Positions 35,760 through 44,612 of a stretch of DNA of 60,373 bases are shown here, piece by piece. The translations under genes were made by a program, and so were the position numbers. Position 1 is the stretch's first letter, and each line of letters begins with the position of its first letter. The stretch spans positions 1 to 60,373 of the forward strand of contig CAOTKV010000007.1 of the NCBI GenBank assembly GCA_948530865.1, given 5' to 3'. Under the pieces are notes generated by a model, which was not told the DNA's origin, made no database searches, and saw nothing but the letters and a program-made list of their open reading frames with translations. Source of the stretch: an uncultured Clostridia bacterium. GTDB lineage: Bacteria > Bacillota > Clostridia > TANB77 > CAG-508.

Positions 35760-36557
35760 ATGCACATAGTAACATTTCCAGGATTAAATTTAAGTTTTGA
35801 AGTGTCAAAAATTGCTTTTACAATTTTTGGAATTTCAGTGTACAAATATGCGGTATGCATTGTATTAGGTATTGTTCTTGCTTTGGTTTTATCTAAAATT
35901 GCAAAGCAGAAATTCGATATTGAATATAATGATGTATTAGTTTGTACAGTATTAGGAATTATATTTGGAACAATTGGGGCAAGACTTTATTACGTAATGT
36001 TTAATTTAAGTTATTATTCTCAAAATGTTTCTGAAATATTTGATTTCAGAAATGGAGGATTAGCAATTTATGGTGGTTTAATTTTCGGTGCTATTGCAAT
36101 ATTAGTTTATTGTAAAATTAGAAAAATAAATGTACTAAATTTATTTGATTATGTTGTACCTTATGTAGCAATTGCACAATGTATTGGTAGATTGGGAAAT
36201 TTCTTTAATGTTGAAGCATATGGAGCAGAAACTACATCTATATTAAGAATGGGAATTAGAACGGTAGAGGGATATATGGAAGTTCACCCAGTATTCTTTT
36301 ATGAATTAGTTGCAACATTAATAATTTTTATCATATTAAAACTATTACAAAATCACAGAAAATTTGAAGGTCAAATTTTTGCATTATATTGTTTATTATA
36401 TTCAGGAATTAGATTCTTCTTAGAAGGAATAAGAGCAGATAGTTTAATGTTATTTAATTTTAGAGCATCACAAGTGTTATCATTAGTAATTTTTGTATGT
36501 TCAATAGTTTATATTGTAATTAAAACAAAGAAAGATTCTAAAGCAGAAAATAAGTAA
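35760..36557 (+). CDS. lgt: Prolipoprotein diacylglyceryl transferase
   Basis: 265 residues with about seven membrane helices. Lgt transfers diacylglycerol from phosphatidylglycerol to the lipobox cysteine of prelipoproteins. Conserved segments seen are GARLYYVMF, the signature-like GRLGNFFNVEAYG, and GIRFFLEGIRADSL. TAGGAGG precedes the ATG. It is the last gene of the run beginning with the PPC-domain gene. Confidence 0.95.
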   Translation: MHIVTFPGLNLSFEVSKIAFTIFGISVYKYAVCIVLGIVLALVLSKIAKQKFDIEYNDVLVCTVLGIIFGTIGARLYYVMFNLSYYSQNVSEIFDFRNGGLAIYGGLIFGAIAILVYCKIRKINVLNLFDYVVPYVAIAQCIGRLGNFFNVEAYGAETTSILRMGIRTVEGYMEVHPVFFYELVATLIIFIILKLLQNHRKFEGQIFALYCLLYSGIRFFLEGIRADSLMLFNFRASQVLSLVIFVCSIVYIVIKTKKDSKAENK

Positions 36558-36599
36558 AAACCTTGAAAACGTTTATATTACTGATAATTCTTAATCAAA

Positions 36600-36627
36600 T
36601 GTCGAACAAATGTCGAAATATGTCGTG
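36600..36627. promoter_or_regulatory. Tandem Spo0A-box-like sites upstream of the spo0E-like gene
   Basis: TGTCGAA occurs at 36600-36606 and again at 36611-36617, and a partial TGTCG at 36621-36625. TGTCGAA is the known Spo0A box, and the 10-11 bp period places all three on one face of the helix. They lie about 45-60 bp upstream of a sigma-A-type promoter. Confidence 0.65.
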
Positions 36628-36657
36628 CGAAAGTTAGGCTACATCCCTTGCAATTTG

Positions 36658-36686
36658 TTGACTTTGGGGAAATATTGTGGTATTTT
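36658..36686 (+). promoter_or_regulatory. Promoter of the spo0E-like gene
   Basis: TTGACT at 36658-36663, 17-bp spacer, TATTTT at 36681-36686, located 68 bp before the ATG and downstream of the Spo0A-box-like cluster. Confidence 0.6.
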
Positions 36687-36754
36687 TAATTTAGATATAC
36701 GAAGTAGCAATACTAAAAAATATCAAATATTTTAGAAAAAAGGGAGTGATTAGT

Positions 36755-36892
36755 ATGTTAAATGAAGAAATATGTAGATTAAGAAATGAACTTAACAGGT
36801 GTATTTCTGAAGGTGAAGATTACTCTAAAATATATAAGGTGAGTGTTGAATTAGACAAGCTCATTGCCGAATATTATAAGAGTAATGGCTAG
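36755..36892 (+). CDS. Spo0E-like small sporulation regulator
   Basis: A 45-residue protein with the Spo0E-family signature S-x-x-LD-x-LI-x-x-YY, seen as SVELDKLIAEYY. Spo0E proteins are aspartyl phosphatases that remove phosphate from Spo0A~P and delay sporulation; the SQELD-type segment contributes the active site. The family is usually 50-85 residues, so this is a short member. AGGGAGTG lies before the ATG. Spo0A-box-like sites upstream suggest feedback control, and a terminator follows, so it is monocistronic. Confidence 0.8.
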   Translation: MLNEEICRLRNELNRCISEGEDYSKIYKVSVELDKLIAEYYKSNG

Positions 36893-36895
36893 AGG

Positions 36896-36927
36896 AAATA
36901 GTGTCATTTATTGACACTATTTTTTTG
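36896..36927 (+). terminator. Terminator after the spo0E-like gene
   Basis: Arms AAATAGTGTCA / TGACACTATTT with a 4-6 base loop and a run of seven T. Confidence 0.88.
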
Positions 36928-37010
36928 TTATTTGAAAAATTTGTTAAAAAGGTATACTTTTATTTTTTTTTAATATATAATTACAATGTAATATTATAAC
37001 GGAGGAAAAA

Positions 37011-38087
37011 ATGGGAAGTATTAAGCAAATGTTATCATCAATAAATTTGAATGATTTACTAAAAATATTTGATTTACAAATATCAATAGCAGTACTATTG
37101 TTTTTTATAATTTTTAGAACTGTTTTCTCAAAAATTATAATTAAAACTTATTATAAGATTATAAAAAGCAAGAAGAATCCAAAAGATAGCAATATGTATA
37201 GACCATTAAACATAATGTTTATATTAATTGGTATTTACTGCATGATAAAAATACTACCTACAAATGCTCAAGTATTATTCGTAATGAATAAAATATATAA
37301 ATTAGTGATAATATTTTATGTAATAAAAATTTTTACAAGTTTAATTAGCACAGATTCAATATTTTTCAAAAAGTTTTTTAAAGATCCTACAAATAAAACT
37401 GTAAATATGTTTTTATGTCAAATAGCAAAGTTTATTATTTGGATAATATATTTATTTATAATATTTGCAGAAATGGGATATGCTAAAGATTTGAGCGGTT
37501 TAGTTACAGCATTGGGAGTTGGATCAGCAGCAATTGCTTTAGCTGCACAAGATTTAGTAAAAAGTTTAATAAGTGGTGTTACAATTTTAACAGATAAACC
37601 ATTTGTTATTGGAGATTGGATTGAAGTGGATCAATACCAAGGAACTGTAATAGATATTACATTTAGAAGTACACGTATAAAATCATATAACAATTCAGTA
37701 GTTACAATTCCAAATTCTGTAATAACATCAGCTTATGTAATTAACTGGAATAGATTAACAAGTAGAAGATTTGAATGTATATTAAATTTGAGTTTAGAAA
37801 CACCTTCTGAAAAAATAAAGAAAGTTGTTAAAGAAATAAAGGTTGTTTTAGAAAATGACCCTAAAGTTATAAAAGAAACTATACAAGTTAGCTTAATAAA
37901 TATAACAGCATATAGTAATGATATAAAAATAGTATTATTTTTGAAAGAAGCAGAATATGTACCATTTTTAAAAGCAAAACAAGATGTTTTATGTAGTTTA
38001 TTATTCTTAGTTGAAAAGGAAAATATAGACTTAGCATATCCTACACAAACATTATATGTAAAAAGAAAGGAAGAATTAGAACAATAA
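37011..38087 (+). CDS. MscS-type mechanosensitive channel
   Basis: 358 residues. Four or five hydrophobic segments in the first 190 residues lead to the glycine/alanine-rich pore helix ALGVGSAAIALAAQDLVKS, the hallmark of MscS, then the cytoplasmic beta domain with FVIGDWIEV and GTVIDITFRSTRI. Such channels release solutes on hypo-osmotic shock. An ACGGAGG site precedes the ATG. The patatin gene starts one base after the stop codon, so the two are co-translated. Confidence 0.92.
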   Translation: MGSIKQMLSSINLNDLLKIFDLQISIAVLLFFIIFRTVFSKIIIKTYYKIIKSKKNPKDSNMYRPLNIMFILIGIYCMIKILPTNAQVLFVMNKIYKLVIIFYVIKIFTSLISTDSIFFKKFFKDPTNKTVNMFLCQIAKFIIWIIYLFIIFAEMGYAKDLSGLVTALGVGSAAIALAAQDLVKSLISGVTILTDKPFVIGDWIEVDQYQGTVIDITFRSTRIKSYNNSVVTIPNSVITSAYVINWNRLTSRRFECILNLSLETPSEKIKKVVKEIKVVLENDPKVIKETIQVSLINITAYSNDIKIVLFLKEAEYVPFLKAKQDVLCSLLFLVEKENIDLAYPTQTLYVKRKEELEQ

Positions 38088-38088
38088 A

Positions 38089-38943
38089 ATGAGTTTAGGT
38101 GTAGCATTAGCTGGAGGAGGATTAAAAGGCTTAGCTCATATAGGTGCATTAAAAGCATTAGAAGAGCTAGGAATAAAAATTGATTTTTTATCAGGAACAA
38201 GTTCAGGAAGTATTTTTGCAACATTTTATGCAATGGGATATAGTGTAGAAGAAATAAAAAAGAGAACACTTGAAAACTATAAAGTACTTACTGAAATAAA
38301 GAAAAAACCAATATTTAAAGCTGGTTATACATATCTTACATCAGGAGTAGCTCAAATTTCTGGTTTAATAGATGGTGAAAATATTGAAAATTTAGTAAAG
38401 AATGTTTCAAAAGATAAAGATATTACAAATATGAATCAAATTGAAATACCATATGCAATTTGTACTGTTGATACAATTTCAACAAAAGAATGTATATTTT
38501 TATCAAAGAAATTTGATTTAAAAAATGATGATATAGATTATATTTATGATGCACCAATTGCAAAAGCAACAAGAGCAAGTATGTCTTTTCCAGGAATATA
38601 TACTCCATGTGAATACGATAAATATAATTTTATAGATGGTGGAACAAAAGATAATTTACCTATACAAATTTTAAAAGATATGGGAGCAGATAAAACACTT
38701 GCATTAAGCTTTAGAATAGATGATTATGTGCCTGAGAATGATATATTAGCTATTTTATTAAGAACTGTTGATATATTTTCACTTAAAGATGTTAGAAAAG
38801 CACAAAAAGACTCAGACTTAGCAATTGAAATAGATGCAAGAGGAGCAAGTCTATTAGAAATAGACAATGCAGATAAACTTGTAGAAACAGGTTATAAAAC
38901 TATAATGGATAAAAAAGAAGAAATACTAAAATTAGTAAAATAA
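38089..38943 (+). CDS. Patatin-like phospholipase
   Basis: 284 residues. The oxyanion hole AGGGLKG is near residue 8, the nucleophile elbow GTSSGS places the catalytic serine at residue 38, and the dyad aspartate is in IDGG near residue 182. The protein lacks a signal peptide, so it acts on lipids from the cytoplasmic side or intracellularly (RssA-type size and layout). It begins one base after the mscS stop. The amylase gene follows at 19 bp. Confidence 0.92.
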   Translation: MSLGVALAGGGLKGLAHIGALKALEELGIKIDFLSGTSSGSIFATFYAMGYSVEEIKKRTLENYKVLTEIKKKPIFKAGYTYLTSGVAQISGLIDGENIENLVKNVSKDKDITNMNQIEIPYAICTVDTISTKECIFLSKKFDLKNDDIDYIYDAPIAKATRASMSFPGIYTPCEYDKYNFIDGGTKDNLPIQILKDMGADKTLALSFRIDDYVPENDILAILLRTVDIFSLKDVRKAQKDSDLAIEIDARGASLLEIDNADKLVETGYKTIMDKKEEILKLVK

Positions 38944-38962
38944 ATATTTAGGAGTGATAGAT

Positions 38963-40426
38963 TTGCCTAGAGTAAACGATACTATGATGCAATATTTCGA
39001 ATGGTATTTACCTAGTGATTCTACACTTTGGAATAAGCTTACAAAAGAATCAAAACATTTAGAAAACATAGGAGTAACACATTTGTGGTTACCACCAGCA
39101 TATAAAGGTGCTGGCGGTAAAGACGATGTTGGATATGGTGTATATGATTTATATGATTTAGGTGAATTTCATCAAAAAGGAGCTATTCCAACGAAGTATG
39201 GAACAAAGGAAGAATACATAGAAGCAATAAAAATATTGCATTCAAATAATATAAAAGTTTTAGCAGATGTTGTTTTAAATCATAAAATGGGTGCTGATGA
39301 AACAGAAGATGTATTAGCAGTTCAGGATGATTCAAGTAACAGAAATGTTAGTTTAACAGAAGCTAAAAATATTAGAGTTTGGACGAAATATACATTTCCA
39401 GGAAGAGGAGATGCATATTCAAGTTTTAAGTGGAACTGGACTCATTTTCATGGAATAGATTGGGATGAAAATACAGGAACAACAGCAATTTATAAGTTTT
39501 ATGGTAAGCATTGGGATGAAGATGTAGATAAAGAAAATGGAAATTATGATTATTTAATGGGTGCTGATATAGATTTAAATAATGTTGATGTTGTTAAAGA
39601 ACTTAAAAATTGGGGAAAATGGTATTTAAACACAACATTAGTAGATGGATTTAGATTAGATGCAGTAAAACATATTAGAGCAGAATTTTACCCAGAATGG
39701 CTATGGGAGATGGGAAAAGATACAGAAAAGAGATTATTTGCAGTAGGAGAGTATTGGAGTTCAAACATAGATGTGATAAATGAATACATAAAAAAAACTA
39801 ATGGTTGTATGTCACTTTTCGATGTACCATTACATTATAATTTATATAGAGCTTCGGTAAGCAATGGAGAATTTAACATGAGTCACATATTTGATGGAAC
39901 AATAGTAGGAAGTAATCCAAGTAAAGCTGTTACTTTTGTAGATAATCATGATACAGAACCAGGTCAAGCATTAGAATCATGGATTTTAGACTGGTTTAAA
40001 CCATTAGCATATGCTCTTATATTATTAAGAAAAGATGGATTTCCATGTGTATTTTATGGAGATTATTATGGAATACCTGAAAAACAAGTTAGTTCAAAGA
40101 AACCAATGTTAGATCTTTTTATGAAAGTAAGAAAATATTTTGCATATGGTGAACAAATAGATTATTTATATGACAAAAATGTTATAGGATTTACAAGATT
40201 AGGAGATTATGACCATCCAAATTCAGGTTTAGCAGTAGTTATGTCTGATAGTTATGGCGGTTGTATTCAAATGAATGTTGGAAAAAAACTTGCTAATACA
40301 ATTTTTTATGATTGCACTGGAAATATGACAGAACCAGTATATGTTGATAATGATGGAAATGGAATTTTTTACTGTAAAGATGGTAGTGTTTCTGTTTGGA
40401 TAAAAGGTGGAAGACAAGTAAATTAG
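38963..40426 (+). CDS. Cytoplasmic alpha-amylase (GH13)
   Basis: About 488 residues beginning near LPRVNDTMMQYFEW with no signal peptide, so intracellular. GH13 motifs in order: DVVLNHK, GFRLDAVKH (nucleophile Asp), FAVGEYW (acid/base Glu) and FVDNHDTEP. The MMQYFEWYLP start is typical of the AmyA/liquefying-amylase group that cuts alpha-1,4-glucans. The start chosen is TTG 38963, eight bases after GGAG; a GTG at 38954 overlaps that site. It is the last gene of the mscS-patatin-amylase operon. Glycogen or maltodextrin breakdown is the likely use. Confidence 0.92.
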   Translation: MPRVNDTMMQYFEWYLPSDSTLWNKLTKESKHLENIGVTHLWLPPAYKGAGGKDDVGYGVYDLYDLGEFHQKGAIPTKYGTKEEYIEAIKILHSNNIKVLADVVLNHKMGADETEDVLAVQDDSSNRNVSLTEAKNIRVWTKYTFPGRGDAYSSFKWNWTHFHGIDWDENTGTTAIYKFYGKHWDEDVDKENGNYDYLMGADIDLNNVDVVKELKNWGKWYLNTTLVDGFRLDAVKHIRAEFYPEWLWEMGKDTEKRLFAVGEYWSSNIDVINEYIKKTNGCMSLFDVPLHYNLYRASVSNGEFNMSHIFDGTIVGSNPSKAVTFVDNHDTEPGQALESWILDWFKPLAYALILLRKDGFPCVFYGDYYGIPEKQVSSKKPMLDLFMKVRKYFAYGEQIDYLYDKNVIGFTRLGDYDHPNSGLAVVMSDSYGGCIQMNVGKKLANTIFYDCTGNMTEPVYVDNDGNGIFYCKDGSVSVWIKGGRQVN

Positions 40427-40431
40427 TTAAA

Positions 40432-40468
40432 AGTGAAATTTAGGGACTGTCCCTAAATTTCACTTTTA
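40432..40468 (+). terminator. Perfect-palindrome terminator after the amylase gene (repeat-family variant)
   Basis: Arms AGTGAAATTTAGGGAC / GTCCCTAAATTTCACT are 16 bp and perfectly complementary around one central T. The sequence combines the terminator-arm core seen at 657 and 24943 with the GGGAC centre of the palindromic repeats. Confidence 0.85.
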
Positions 40469-40559
40469 TTAAATTATGATATCATTTATGTAACTTATAA
40501 AAAATATTTATAAATTAATGTTAAAATAATAATATATATTAGTATAAAAGGAGCAAATT

Positions 40560-40745
40560 ATGCCAAAGACAAAAGTTATAAATATCATGGGGAAAGAAAT
40601 CAATTATGGGGAACTATCAGATGCAAAGTTATTAAAGCTTTATAAAGAATTAAGAGAAAGAGAAGTTACACTATATAATAGAATTATGGAATATGATAAA
40701 CAATATGGTTTATTATCTGAAATAGATGTAAGTGATATTATGTAA
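40560..40745 (+). CDS. Small protein A2 of the duplicated A-B-C module
   Basis: 61 residues, paralogous to the 45-residue protein at 18987-19124 through GKEINYG, D-KLL-LYKEL and a following Arg/Glu helix. It is longer at the C-terminus (YGLLSEIDVSDIM). AAAAGGAGC precedes the ATG. The region upstream of both A genes also shows weak similarity (AAATTAATG, then AT-rich sequence and TATAAAAGG), as if the duplication took in the leader. Function unknown. Confidence 0.8.
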   Translation: MPKTKVINIMGKEINYGELSDAKLLKLYKELREREVTLYNRIMEYDKQYGLLSEIDVSDIM

Positions 40746-40758
40746 TTTGGGGGAATAT

Positions 40759-41637
40759 ATGGAAGATATTGGAGCTAAATTAATGCAGGAATTAAAAGAG
40801 TTAAGTGACCTTGAAGTTCAATCAGCTACTCTTTTATATGCGAAATTTAATAGAGAATTAGAGGATTCTTATAAATTAAAAATCGAAGCTATAGAAAAAA
40901 ATATTGATAGCCAAATTGAATATTATGGAAAATCAGTAGATGAATACTTAGAACAAAAAAATAGAATATTAGAAAAGTACAATAACGAATTTCAAAAGAT
41001 TTATAATCAAAGAAAAGAACAATTTATAAATGTGTCAATAGAAATACAAGAAATACAAGCAAATCAAAAAATTGCTATAGCTAATTTCAAAAAGATTATT
41101 GAAGATAGAGAAATATTTTTACAAACATCAAAATATTCGGAATATATTAAAAGAAAAAATTATTTTAAACATGTTATTGATACAACATTAAATCATGCTG
41201 AGTTTGATAAATATACTAAATTATTAGAAGAATTAACCGATCCATTAGAATTATATGAAAGAAAATTGGAAGCATTAGTAAATAAATATAATGGTTATAA
41301 AGAAATAATAGAACAGTGTGAAATTAAATTAGAAGAATGCATAATAGCAACAAAAGAAGAATTTGATGAAATAGTAAAATATAGAAGTTCAAGCTTAACA
41401 GTTGTGAAAAAGGGAAATTTCATTATGGAATTTATAAATAAACTTCTAAATAAAATATCTGGAAATTCTAAATTAGAAAAAGAAGTTATTCAAAAAATGG
41501 AGTCTGAATTAGTAAATGTTGAAAATTCTAATAATGAAATTGTTAATGTAATAAGTGAACAGACAATAACTCTTATAGCTACAATTGAACAATTAAGAGA
41601 TACTATAAATTCAGAATTCAAATTAGCAATGGGATAG
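40759..41637 (+). CDS. Coiled-coil protein B2 of the duplicated A-B-C module
   Basis: 292 residues from ATG 40759, preceded by TTGGGGGA; the longer frame from 40732 overlaps the end of A2 and has no site. Charged, helical, no membrane segment. Homologous along its length to B1 at 19160-20026; conserved parts are YGKSVDEY, ANQKI, ELTDPLELY, KYNGY with II--CE-K-EEC, and FIMEFINKL. The conserved CE and EC cysteines (two Cys about 8 residues apart) stand out in otherwise Cys-poor proteins. Function unknown. Confidence 0.85.
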   Translation: MEDIGAKLMQELKELSDLEVQSATLLYAKFNRELEDSYKLKIEAIEKNIDSQIEYYGKSVDEYLEQKNRILEKYNNEFQKIYNQRKEQFINVSIEIQEIQANQKIAIANFKKIIEDREIFLQTSKYSEYIKRKNYFKHVIDTTLNHAEFDKYTKLLEELTDPLELYERKLEALVNKYNGYKEIIEQCEIKLEECIIATKEEFDEIVKYRSSSLTVVKKGNFIMEFINKLLNKISGNSKLEKEVIQKMESELVNVENSNNEIVNVISEQTITLIATIEQLRDTINSEFKLAMG

Positions 41638-41647
41638 GTGAATAATT

Positions 41648-41809
41648 ATGGAAATGGAAAAATTAGGTGATATTTTTGCAGATGGTGGAATGATTAATTT
41701 AGATTCAGTATCTGTTGAGAAAATAGATTTAACACTAGAAAAGATAAAGAAAAGTAAAGAAATGAGAATGAATAACATAAATGGATTATTAGCAAAAATA
41801 CAAATGTAG
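41648..41809 (+). CDS. Small protein C2 of the duplicated A-B-C module
   Basis: 53 residues starting MEMEKLGDIFADGG, 10 bases after B2, preceded by ATAGGTG. Paralogous to C1 (20038-20208) by GD-F--G---NLD followed by a Lys-rich helix. It ends 11 bases before the 535-residue gene. The conserved order A-B-C in both places supports it as a real gene despite its size. Confidence 0.78.
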   Translation: MEMEKLGDIFADGGMINLDSVSVEKIDLTLEKIKKSKEMRMNNINGLLAKIQM

Positions 41810-41820
41810 GAGAATAGAAG

Positions 41821-43428
41821 ATGCCAAAAGAGGAAAAAATAGAAAATATTGACCAATTAAGAGCTGAATATCAGAAAGCTAAAGCAGAAGCTGAACAACA
41901 CATAAGATCAGATATGAAAAAATTTGCTGAAATTACAAAGGCATTACCTGATATTGCGATTGAGGCAGCAGCTAGAGGAATAAGTACTAAAATTGAAGAT
42001 ATTGACCAAGGGTTTAATCATATTGATTTTTCTGAAATTGAAAGTGAAATTGCTTTAGGTGGTGCAGCAGGTATAAGAGAAACAGCAAATGAAAAATGGG
42101 AAAAAAGTAATGCAGATAGAAGTAAAATTGTAACTGGTGCAGTAACAAATGCAAAAAATAAAATGACTAATATGAAAGCAAAAATGGCTCTAAGTGCAGT
42201 AAAAGTAACTTCTATAGTTGGAAAAGGTTTAGTATTATTTGGACAAAAAGGTCTTGCTAAGTCAATGCAGGAAAAAGTAACAGAAAAAGGAGAGCAATTT
42301 ATATCTAAAGACTCTAGAATTGGAAAAATTATGGAAGGAGTTGCAGAACGTGGATTTTCTGTTGCAGATGGAGTTAGAGGTGCTGCGCAAACTGTAAAAG
42401 AAGGGGTTGAAAGTGCAGCTAAAACTGTAAGCACAAAAGCTAAAAATGCAAAAACTTCTATCGAAAATGAAGTAAGTGCCAGAAAACAAGCATTTCGCGA
42501 AGCTGGCACTAGAGCTGATTTAGATCAAATCAGTATTGCAAGAGAAAGAGCAGATAAAAATAGAGAAAACGATGGCTGGCAACAAGTATATGATGGAAGA
42601 AGTAAAATAGTTACAGATAAAGTAAAAGAGATAAATAATCGTTCAGTAAATTCAAAATCTAAAGCAGCATTGAGAGATATAAAGATAACAGGAATGTTTG
42701 CTAAAGGTGTGGCTTTATTTGGTCCAAAAGGAATGGCTGAAAAAATGCAAGATAGTGTTTATAGAAGCTCAGCTAAACGTATACAAAGAGATTCAATTTC
42801 ATCAAGAATTGCAAAAGCAGCAGCAGAAAAAGGATTCAAAGTTTCATCTAAATTCAAAAATATGGTAAAGAATACTAAAGAAACTGCTGTGGATCTTAAA
42901 AATGCAGCAGTACTTACAGCAGAAGAAGCAGTGGAAAATGGAAAGCAAGTAATAGAAAAAGGAAAGACAGTTGTAAAAGAAGGTGCACTTGAATTTGGAA
43001 GAAAAACATATAAAGGTGCAGCTGTAATTGGCGCATTAGGAAGTATTGGTTTAGGAGCTGTAAAATCAGGAGCAGGTAAAGTTGCAGATAAAGTAGAAAG
43101 AGGAGCAGAGTTTGTTGCTGATAAAGTTGAAGACGGAGTTAATTTTGTTGCAGATAAAGTAGAAAATGGTATTGATCAAGCTAAAGATTATAAAACAATT
43201 GCTGTTGCAAAGTTATCAAGACAAAAATCAGCAGCTAGTAAAGGATTTAAAGGATTCTTACAAGGAATGGCACAAGGTGTTATTGATAAATTAATTCCTT
43301 CAATAGATAAAGATTCAAAGAATATAGAAGCTCAAGAACAAATTATAGAAGGCGTAAAAAATAAAGGAAAAGGTTCTCAAGAACCAATCCAAATTACTCA
43401 AGAGGCAGATGAAGGACCAGAAATATGA
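41821..43428 (+). CDS. Repeat-rich amphipathic protein following module copy 2
   Basis: 535 residues, Ala/Lys/Glu/Val-rich, no signal peptide. Two halves of about 85 residues are related: one runs from DRSKIVTGAV to AERGFSV (about 100-182), the other from GRSKIVTDKV to AEKGFKV (about 260-342), both containing LFG-KG-A--MQ. Each is followed by an amphipathic helical stretch. Residues about 395-425 have a Gly-rich hydrophobic patch (GAAVIGALGSIGLGAV), and about 420-455 have short tandem repeats of the form VADKVE-G. This resembles lipid-associating amphipathic proteins. TAGGAGA precedes the ATG. It takes the fourth place of module 2; its function is unknown. Confidence 0.85.
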   Translation: MPKEEKIENIDQLRAEYQKAKAEAEQHIRSDMKKFAEITKALPDIAIEAAARGISTKIEDIDQGFNHIDFSEIESEIALGGAAGIRETANEKWEKSNADRSKIVTGAVTNAKNKMTNMKAKMALSAVKVTSIVGKGLVLFGQKGLAKSMQEKVTEKGEQFISKDSRIGKIMEGVAERGFSVADGVRGAAQTVKEGVESAAKTVSTKAKNAKTSIENEVSARKQAFREAGTRADLDQISIARERADKNRENDGWQQVYDGRSKIVTDKVKEINNRSVNSKSKAALRDIKITGMFAKGVALFGPKGMAEKMQDSVYRSSAKRIQRDSISSRIAKAAAEKGFKVSSKFKNMVKNTKETAVDLKNAAVLTAEEAVENGKQVIEKGKTVVKEGALEFGRKTYKGAAVIGALGSIGLGAVKSGAGKVADKVERGAEFVADKVEDGVNFVADKVENGIDQAKDYKTIAVAKLSRQKSAASKGFKGFLQGMAQGVIDKLIPSIDKDSKNIEAQEQIIEGVKNKGKGSQEPIQITQEADEGPEI

Positions 43429-43437
43429 TAGTAATAC

Positions 43438-43468
43438 AAGTGGACTTTTAAAGAGTCCACTTTGTTTT
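43438..43468 (+). terminator. Terminator of module copy 2
   Basis: Arms AGTGGACTTTT / AAAGAGTCCACT followed by TTGTTTT. Confidence 0.82.
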
Positions 43469-43492
43469 ATACAGCACAATCAACATAAAGTA

Positions 43493-43521
43493 TTTACTTT
43501 TTTGTAAAAATATAGTATAAT
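43493..43521 (+). promoter_or_regulatory. Promoter of the high-G+C gene
   Basis: TTTACT at 43493-43498, 17-bp spacer, TATAAT at 43516-43521, in AT-rich DNA. A leader of about 140 bases follows before the start codon. Confidence 0.55.
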
Positions 43522-43665
43522 AAATATGATATTTTATAGCTATTATGCAAAGAATTTCAAGCATAAGCTGTAAAAAAATAAACTTAGGAAGGGGAAAAAA
43601 GCAACAGGAACTTGTCAATGTATTTGTAGTAAACAACAAAACAACTAGTCTGAAAGGAGAATACT

Positions 43666-44589
43666 ATGACGAACTATTATGTAAAATTAACCCAGGAAGC
43701 TTCCGAGAAGTTAATAGCTACCATCGGTATCAATGCGCTGGAGATCAACATGGCCAAAGGGCTCATCAAAGTGGCAACACTTGATGATGTTCGGAATGTG
43801 GCTGAGAAGTATGCTGTTGACAATGTAAACCATCAGCCGTATGACAAAGTGATGTCTGAGAAGCCTACCACCAGCGATTTCAAACCAGTGAAAGAGTTTT
43901 CCCTCAAAGAGCGGAAAGAGATCATCGGCAAGACTATCGATATTGGCAGCATTGTCATGCTTGACCTTGAAGAAGGAATAGAACATGCAGTGATTATCGC
44001 AGTCAAGGATGACAAATACGTGGCAGCACGGATGCTTCTGAAGAAAACCAATAAGGAAACTCCAGATAGCATTCCGATTCGGAAGGGAATCGATGTTATC
44101 TATCGAAACCCTACCTACAAGGATATTGTCACAGTTGTCAATGAGGTGGCATATTCGCTCGAAGCGAGTGACTTCAAGAAAGACAGCGGAGGAGCTATTC
44201 TTGGTAGAGTTGTGAACCAGGAAATCCTCGATAAAATCGTCCAGTGGAATAAAAAGAGCGAAGAAGAGGAGTATGAGACCATTGATCCAGTATCATTCGA
44301 GCAGATTGTAAAGACCTGCAAAGATGTGGAGGCGATTATTAAAAACCTTTGGCTGAGCGAGTACTATTTGGAGAATCTTGTCAGGGAGTGCGCAAGTAAC
44401 AAAACCAGAAATATGAAAGTTTTGCTTCCGGCAATGAAGAAAAACCACCTTGGCAATCGTACCCTGGCGCAGATCAAAGAAGATCTGGAATTTCAACTTG
44501 AGGGTTGGTCCAAGACCATGCTGGTGGATATGAAGGAGTGCACACTGCAGTATTTCCTAAAAGTAATCCAGGAGCAAATCAGCAAGTAA
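43666..44589 (+). CDS. Unknown protein on a high-G+C segment, probably acquired
   Basis: 307 residues, soluble, mixed charged composition (MTNYYVKLTQEASEKL..). I do not recognise the family. The base composition is about 45% G+C over the counted stretch 43681-43800, against under 30% on either side, and codons such as CTG, ATC, GGC and CGG are common here but rare in the neighbours, which points to recent transfer. AAAGGAG precedes the ATG, and a GC-rich terminator follows, so the gene came with its own terminator but sits behind an AT-rich promoter. No transposase or repeat was found at its ends. Confidence 0.85.
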   Translation: MTNYYVKLTQEASEKLIATIGINALEINMAKGLIKVATLDDVRNVAEKYAVDNVNHQPYDKVMSEKPTTSDFKPVKEFSLKERKEIIGKTIDIGSIVMLDLEEGIEHAVIIAVKDDKYVAARMLLKKTNKETPDSIPIRKGIDVIYRNPTYKDIVTVVNEVAYSLEASDFKKDSGGAILGRVVNQEILDKIVQWNKKSEEEEYETIDPVSFEQIVKTCKDVEAIIKNLWLSEYYLENLVRECASNKTRNMKVLLPAMKKNHLGNRTLAQIKEDLEFQLEGWSKTMLVDMKECTLQYFLKVIQEQISK

Positions 44590-44612
44590 GAAAAACCTAA
44601 GTTTGTGTTTTG

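Noticed and set aside
43545..43784. A 79-residue plus-strand frame overlapping the start of the high-G+C gene
   Set aside because: It overlaps the better supported gene at 43666, which has a good ribosome site, and its translation across the overlap looks like a shadow of that gene.
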